Positions 13,469 to 17,423 of a stretch of 17,423 nucleotides of DNA are shown piece by piece. The stretch lies in the NCBI GenBank assembly GCA_964243295.1, contig CAXTEJ010000063.1, forward strand, positions 1 to 17,423, read 5' to 3'. Source of the DNA: CAXTEJ01 sp964243295 (GTDB lineage: Bacteria; Actinomycetota; Actinomycetes; Actinomycetales; Angustibacteraceae). The notes beneath the pieces were generated by a model, which was given only the letters and a program-made list of their open reading frames with translations, was not told where the DNA came from and made no database searches. A program made the position numbers and the translations under genes. Every line of letters begins with the position of its first letter. Within the stretch, counting starts at the first letter, position 1.

Positions 13469-15856
13469 TCAGCCGACCCGCACCTCCGCGGACGCGTAGG
13501 CGCTGCCGCCGGTGTCGGTGGTGACGATCAGGTAGACCGTGTAGCTGCCCGCCGCGAACCGGTGCGACACCAGGGGCGGTGCGCCGTCGCCGGTCAGTGC
13601 CGGCGTCCCGTCGTTGGGGTAGAGCGTCCAGCCCGTCACCTGCGTGCCGGGCGGCGTGACGACCGCGGACGTCAGGTCGACCGTGCCGTCGGGCTGGGCC
13701 GTGCTGGCGCCGAGCGACACGGTGGTCGCGTCCACGACCGTGACCGTGACCGTGGTGGTCGAGGTGGCGCCGGTCGACTCGGTGACCGTCAGCACGGTGT
13801 CGCGCCGGCCGGGTTCGGCGTACGGGCGGTCGAGGGTCCAGCCCTGCGGTGAGCCCTCGAACGACGTCGTGGTGCCGTCACCGAACGACAGCGTGGCGCC
13901 GACGAGCCCGGTGCCGCGCGCGGCGTACGAGCCGGTGAGGTCGAAGCGGGTCCAGCCGTCGGCCGAGGTGGTGGCGCTCGCGCCGCTCGACCGGTTGACC
14001 GACAGCACCGCGGTGGTGCGCTCGCCGGTCACGCAGACGGCCACCGAGTCGCTCGCCGTCCCGCCGGCGTCGGTGGTGACGACGATGGTGACCACGTGCG
14101 TGCCGGGCGTCAGCAGCGTGCGGGTGAGCACGGCGGGCGGTGCGAGCTCGGACTCCGACCAGTCGTCGTACTCGTCGACGTAGGTGGTGTGGGCTACCAC
14201 GTGCGTGCCGGCGGGTGTCGTGGTGCTGACCCCGAAGCCGGCGGCGCTGCCGGCGGCCGCGGACGCTGGACCGCTGATGCTGACCGACGGGTCGCCGACC
14301 ACCCGCACGGCCATCGTCGTGCGCGACTGGCCTCCGGCCGAGTCGGTCACCGTGAGGGTGAGGGTGACGCTGCCCACGGCGGCGTAGATGTGGTGGTCGC
14401 GCCACGTCGCGGGGTCGGCGCTGAAGGTGCGTGCGGGTGTGCCGTCGCCGTGGTCGAGGACGGCGGAGGTGAGCCGGGTGCCGGGGCGCGCGGTCGATCC
14501 CCCGGCGTCGAGCTCGACGTCCTCGCCGGCCGTCGTGGCGTCGACCGTGCGGCCGTCGCCGAAGCGGAGCTGCGCCTGCGTGCCGCCGACGGGCGGGGCG
14601 GGCGCGATCGTGGTGGGCGCGGGCTTGGGCACCGGCGCGGACGTCGGTGCCGGCGTCGGGGCGGGCGCCGGGGCCGGTGCCGGGGCGGGTGCCGGCACCG
14701 GTGCCGGCGTCGTGGTGGTCACCCTCGGGAACGGGGCGGGTGCCCCCGGGGTCGTCGGCGCCGGCGTGAGCGTCGGGCGGACGACGGGCGCGGCCGGGCC
14801 CGGCCCGAACGTCGGTCGGACGTCGGGCGCCGGAGCCGGAGCCGGTGCTGGCGCGGGTGCCGGCGCGGGACCTGGTGCGGGGACGAAGGGCAGCGAGGGC
14901 ACCGGACCGATCGGCAGGACCGGGAAGGCGGGTGCTCTCGGCGTGGGCGCCGACGTGGGCGTCGGAGCCGGTGCCGGGGTGGGCGCGGGTGCCGGGGAAA
15001 CGGGCGGTGGTGCTGGCGACGGTGCGGGCGGTGGGTCGACCGGCCTGGTCGTCACGGTGCGGCGGGCGGTGACGGTGCGGACGGGGGACGTCGCCGCGGT
15101 CGCCGAGGTGCTCGCGCGCACGACGAGCCGGTAGCGCCACGCGCCGGGCGCGCTGGGGCGGTAGCTCGCGGCGAAGGCGCCGGACCCGCTGGTGCGGGCG
15201 GTGCGGACGGTGGTGAACGTGCGCGCGCCGGGTGCCTGCGCCTGCAGGTCGACGGTGCGGACCCCGCGGGGGACGACGGCAACCGGGTCGGCCAGCGACG
15301 AGCCGAGCGTGACGGTGGCCGCGGCGGTCACGAACCCGGTGACGCGCGTCGCGGCAGCGCGGCCGGCGGCCCGCACGCGTCGCACCGGCGTGGTGGCGGC
15401 CCGCGCCCGGGCCGTGGCGGCCACGACGAGGCGGTACTCGAACGAGCCGGCCCCACCAGGCCGCAGCCGGACGTCGGCACTGCCCCGGGCGGTGGTGCGC
15501 ACGGTCGCGGCGGTGGTGAAGCGCGCCGCGCCGACGCGGCGCTGCTGCAGGGTGAGGGTGCGGACGGCTCGCGGCTGCACGGTCACCGCCAGTGCCAGCT
15601 CACCGCCGACCTTGACGCTCGTGGGCGCGCCGGTGAAGCCGGCGACGGCCGTCGGGGCGGGTGCTGCCACGGCGGCTCGGGCGAGCGTGGTCGTCCCGGC
15701 GGCCAGGGCGGGCGCGGGGGTGGTGAGCAGCGCCGGGGTGAGAAGGAGCGCGAGGACCGTCAGGGCGCCGGCGAGCCGTGACGGCGACCGTGAGGCCGAC
15801 CGTGACGGGAACCGGGTCGCCGGACACCGCGCCTGCGCGCGACCAAGCGTGACCAC
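13469..15856 (-). CDS. Secreted Ig-like / PKD-domain surface protein with Ala-Pro linker
   Basis: A large exported protein of about 795 residues with no recognised enzyme domain. A basic N-terminus and hydrophobic segment (about 29-55) form the signal peptide. Two similar Ig-like repeats of ~90 residues follow, sharing the patterns 'R(A/G)VRTL-x-LQ', 'FTT...VRT' and 'YRLVV'. Then comes an Ala/Pro-rich linker of ~160 residues. The C-terminal ~340 residues hold about four PKD-like units with DHGDGTPAR, LSFGDGTTTS and repeated 'Y-x-V-x-L-x-V-T-D-x-x-G' strands. Such proteins are usually extracellular adhesion or matrix components. The GTG at 15856 is preferred to the ATG at 15889 because AGGGGG (15868-15863 on this strand) precedes it by 6 bases. 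No LPxTG or C-terminal helix is seen. Confidence 0.78.
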   Translation of the reverse strand: MVTLGRAQARCPATRFPSRSASRSPSRLAGALTVLALLLTPALLTTPAPALAAGTTTLARAAVAAPAPTAVAGFTGAPTSVKVGGELALAVTVQPRAVRTLTLQQRRVGAARFTTAATVRTTARGSADVRLRPGGAGSFEYRLVVAATARARAATTPVRRVRAAGRAAATRVTGFVTAAATVTLGSSLADPVAVVPRGVRTVDLQAQAPGARTFTTVRTARTSGSGAFAASYRPSAPGAWRYRLVVRASTSATAATSPVRTVTARRTVTTRPVDPPPAPSPAPPPVSPAPAPTPAPAPTPTSAPTPRAPAFPVLPIGPVPSLPFVPAPGPAPAPAPAPAPAPAPDVRPTFGPGPAAPVVRPTLTPAPTTPGAPAPFPRVTTTTPAPVPAPAPAPAPAPAPTPAPTSAPVPKPAPTTIAPAPPVGGTQAQLRFGDGRTVDATTAGEDVELDAGGSTARPGTRLTSAVLDHGDGTPARTFSADPATWRDHHIYAAVGSVTLTLTVTDSAGGQSRTTMAVRVVGDPSVSISGPASAAAGSAAGFGVSTTTPAGTHVVAHTTYVDEYDDWSESELAPPAVLTRTLLTPGTHVVTIVVTTDAGGTASDSVAVCVTGERTTAVLSVNRSSGASATTSADGWTRFDLTGSYAARGTGLVGATLSFGDGTTTSFEGSPQGWTLDRPYAEPGRRDTVLTVTESTGATSTTTVTVTVVDATTVSLGASTAQPDGTVDLTSAVVTPPGTQVTGWTLYPNDGTPALTGDGAPPLVSHRFAAGSYTVYLIVTTDTGGSAYASAEVRVG
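14620..15030 (-). repeat. Low-complexity Ala/Pro-coding linker DNA
   Basis: Highly GC-rich, degenerate short repeats (GCCGGTGCC, GGTGCCGGG types on the + strand) encode runs of PAPAPAP, broken by short Val/Thr/Phe-containing segments. This joins the Ig-like half to the PKD half of the secreted protein and is probably variable between strains. Confidence 0.6.
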
Positions 15857-15962
15857 TGAGCACCCCCTGACGACGTCCCGGCACCTCATCGACCCCCCCT
15901 CGGCCGGACTTGAGCAGGCCTCCGGCGCCGTCGTCCCGCGCCTGCCGGCGGCGCCGACGTCC

Positions 15963-16048
15963 GGGCGACGGTGGGCGACGGGTGGGCGACGGGTGGGCGA
16001 CGGGTGGCCGACAGGAGGGCGACGGGTGGGCGACGGGGGCCCGACGAG
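15963..16048 (+). repeat. 11-bp G-rich tandem repeat array
   Basis: About eight head-to-tail copies of GGGCGACGGGT, most of them exact, with variant copies at 15963-15972, 16006-16016 and 16039-16048. The array lies in the 254-base divergent gap between the PKD gene and the DivIVA-repeat gene. Successive GGG runs separated by 1-4 bases satisfy the pattern for G-quadruplexes on the + strand. The 11-base period is close to one DNA helical turn. Confidence 0.8.
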
Positions 16049-16098
16049 GTGGCGGCGGGCGTGCCGCGGGCCTGCCGGGGGCGGGCGCCCGCGTGGTG

Positions 16099-16104
16099 CA
16101 GAAT
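16099..16104 (+). promoter_or_regulatory. Candidate -10 for a leaderless DivIVA-repeat gene
   Basis: CAGAAT ends 6 bases before the GTG at 16111, with no Shine-Dalgarno between them. The transcript would therefore start at or next to the start codon. No good -35 is visible; the G-rich repeats lie just upstream. Confidence 0.4.
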
Positions 16105-16110
16105 CGCTGC

Positions 16111-16641
16111 GTGCCCGACTCCCTCACCCGCGTGTCACGGCTGGCCCGGGGATACCGCGTCGAGCAGGTCGACGCCTTCCTCGCCCGGGTCGAGAGCGGC
16201 GAGGTGACCTCGGTGCAGGCGCGGACGGTCGGCTTCGACCTGGTGCGCGGTGGCTACGACGTCGCGGCGGTCGACGCGCGGCTGGACGAGCTCGAGGACG
16301 ACCTCGCCGGGACCGAGCGCCGCTCGGCCCGCGTCCAGCTGGGGGAGAAGGCCTTCGTCGGGCAGCTGACCACGAAGGCGCAGGCGCTGCGCACGCGGCT
16401 CGCGCGCCAGCACGGCGACCGGTTCGCGCGGGCCGGCGGGCTGAGCGCGGGCTACGACGTCACGGACGTCGACGCGCTGCTCGACCGCGTCGGCGACTAC
16501 CTCGACGGCCACCACCCGCTCACGGCCGAGGAGGTGCGCACCGCCGTGTTCCGTCCCCGTCGCGGGTCGCGCGCCTACAGCGAGCAGCCGGTCGACACCT
16601 TCCTCGACCGCGTCGTCGCGGTGATCACCCAGGTGTCCTGA
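16111..16641 (+). CDS. DivIVA-domain repeat protein
   Basis: A 176-residue soluble protein built from four DivIVA-type motifs: GYRVEQVDAFLARV (14-27), GYDVAAVDARLDEL (48-61), GYDVTDVDALLDRV (114-127) and AYSEQPVDTFLDRV (155-168). Two motifs follow an 'E-x-V-x...F' lead-in (SVQARTVGF, AEEVRTAVF), as in the short DivIVA-domain family of actinomycetes. The long coiled coil of true DivIVA/Wag31 is absent. A Lys/Arg-rich helical section (about 66-108) separates the two pairs. Polar or septal localisation is a family-based guess. The GTG at 16111 is preferred because the -10-like CAGAAT lies just before it and the first motif begins soon after. The long upstream frame is only the G-rich repeat array. 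It ends 24 bases before the convergent FN3 gene. Confidence 0.78.
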   Translation: MPDSLTRVSRLARGYRVEQVDAFLARVESGEVTSVQARTVGFDLVRGGYDVAAVDARLDELEDDLAGTERRSARVQLGEKAFVGQLTTKAQALRTRLARQHGDRFARAGGLSAGYDVTDVDALLDRVGDYLDGHHPLTAEEVRTAVFRPRRGSRAYSEQPVDTFLDRVVAVITQVS

Positions 16642-16665
16642 GTGCCTGCGCGACGACCGGTCCGC

Positions 16666-17423
<758 letters not shown>

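Noticed and set aside
14096..15781. 561-codon plus-strand open frame opposite the PKD gene
   Set aside because: Arg/Gly-rich composition with no motif or ribosome-binding site. The minus-strand frame has clear domains and a signal peptide.
15910..16110. N-terminal extension of the DivIVA-repeat protein
   Set aside because: It is just translation of the G-rich repeat array. The -10-like element and first domain motif place the start at 16111.

Overview
The window is high-GC throughout, with strong G/C bias at third codon positions, GTG/TTG starts, long antisense shadow frames and several candidate leaderless starts. Together with the rpsB-tsf-pyrH-frr-cdsA-rlmN order, this points to a high-GC actinomycete chromosome. 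I cannot name the genus from sequence alone.

Region 1 (1-3671, + strand) is a four-gene operon that I read as a type II CBASS anti-phage system. A CD-NTase (5' end cut by the window edge) is followed by an E2-E1 fusion (Cap2), a JAMM isopeptidase (Cap3) and a 250-residue protein with a PD-(D/E)xK-type nuclease signature. Each junction is a 4-base stop/start overlap (ATGA, ATGA, GTGA). The expected scheme is that Cap2 conjugates the CD-NTase through its C-terminal glycine to prime it, Cap3 reverses this, and the nuclease-like protein is the candidate effector. That last protein resembles the DUF6602 type and shows no SAVED, TIR or transmembrane module, so it is the most interesting item here.

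Region 2 (3672-4780) is a lower-GC, gene-poor junction. It holds six degenerate ~20-bp direct repeats that look like one end of an IS21-type element without a transposase, a small two-helix membrane protein, and a C-terminal remnant of a GNAT acetyltransferase. It separates the accessory island from conserved chromosome.

Region 3 (4761-13459) is the conserved core. It holds an M23-family secreted protein (- strand) that keeps the zinc ligands but lacks both usual catalytic histidines, a divergent secreted choice-of-anchor I beta-propeller protein, and then rpsB, tsf, pyrH, frr, cdsA and rlmN on the + strand. These cover translation (S2, EF-Ts, ribosome recycling), pyrimidine nucleotide synthesis, phospholipid precursor synthesis and rRNA/tRNA methylation. 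Strong hairpins follow rpsB and tsf. RpsB has an unusual ~85-residue Ala/Pro/Glu-rich tail.

Region 4 (13469-17423) holds two secreted multidomain surface or matrix-type proteins on the - strand: an Ig-like/PKD protein with a long Ala/Pro linker, and a fibronectin type III protein cut by the right edge. Between them lies a + strand gene for a small protein made of four DivIVA-type repeats, preceded by an 11-bp G-rich tandem array and probably leaderless. No tRNA, rRNA, CRISPR array or complete mobile element was found.
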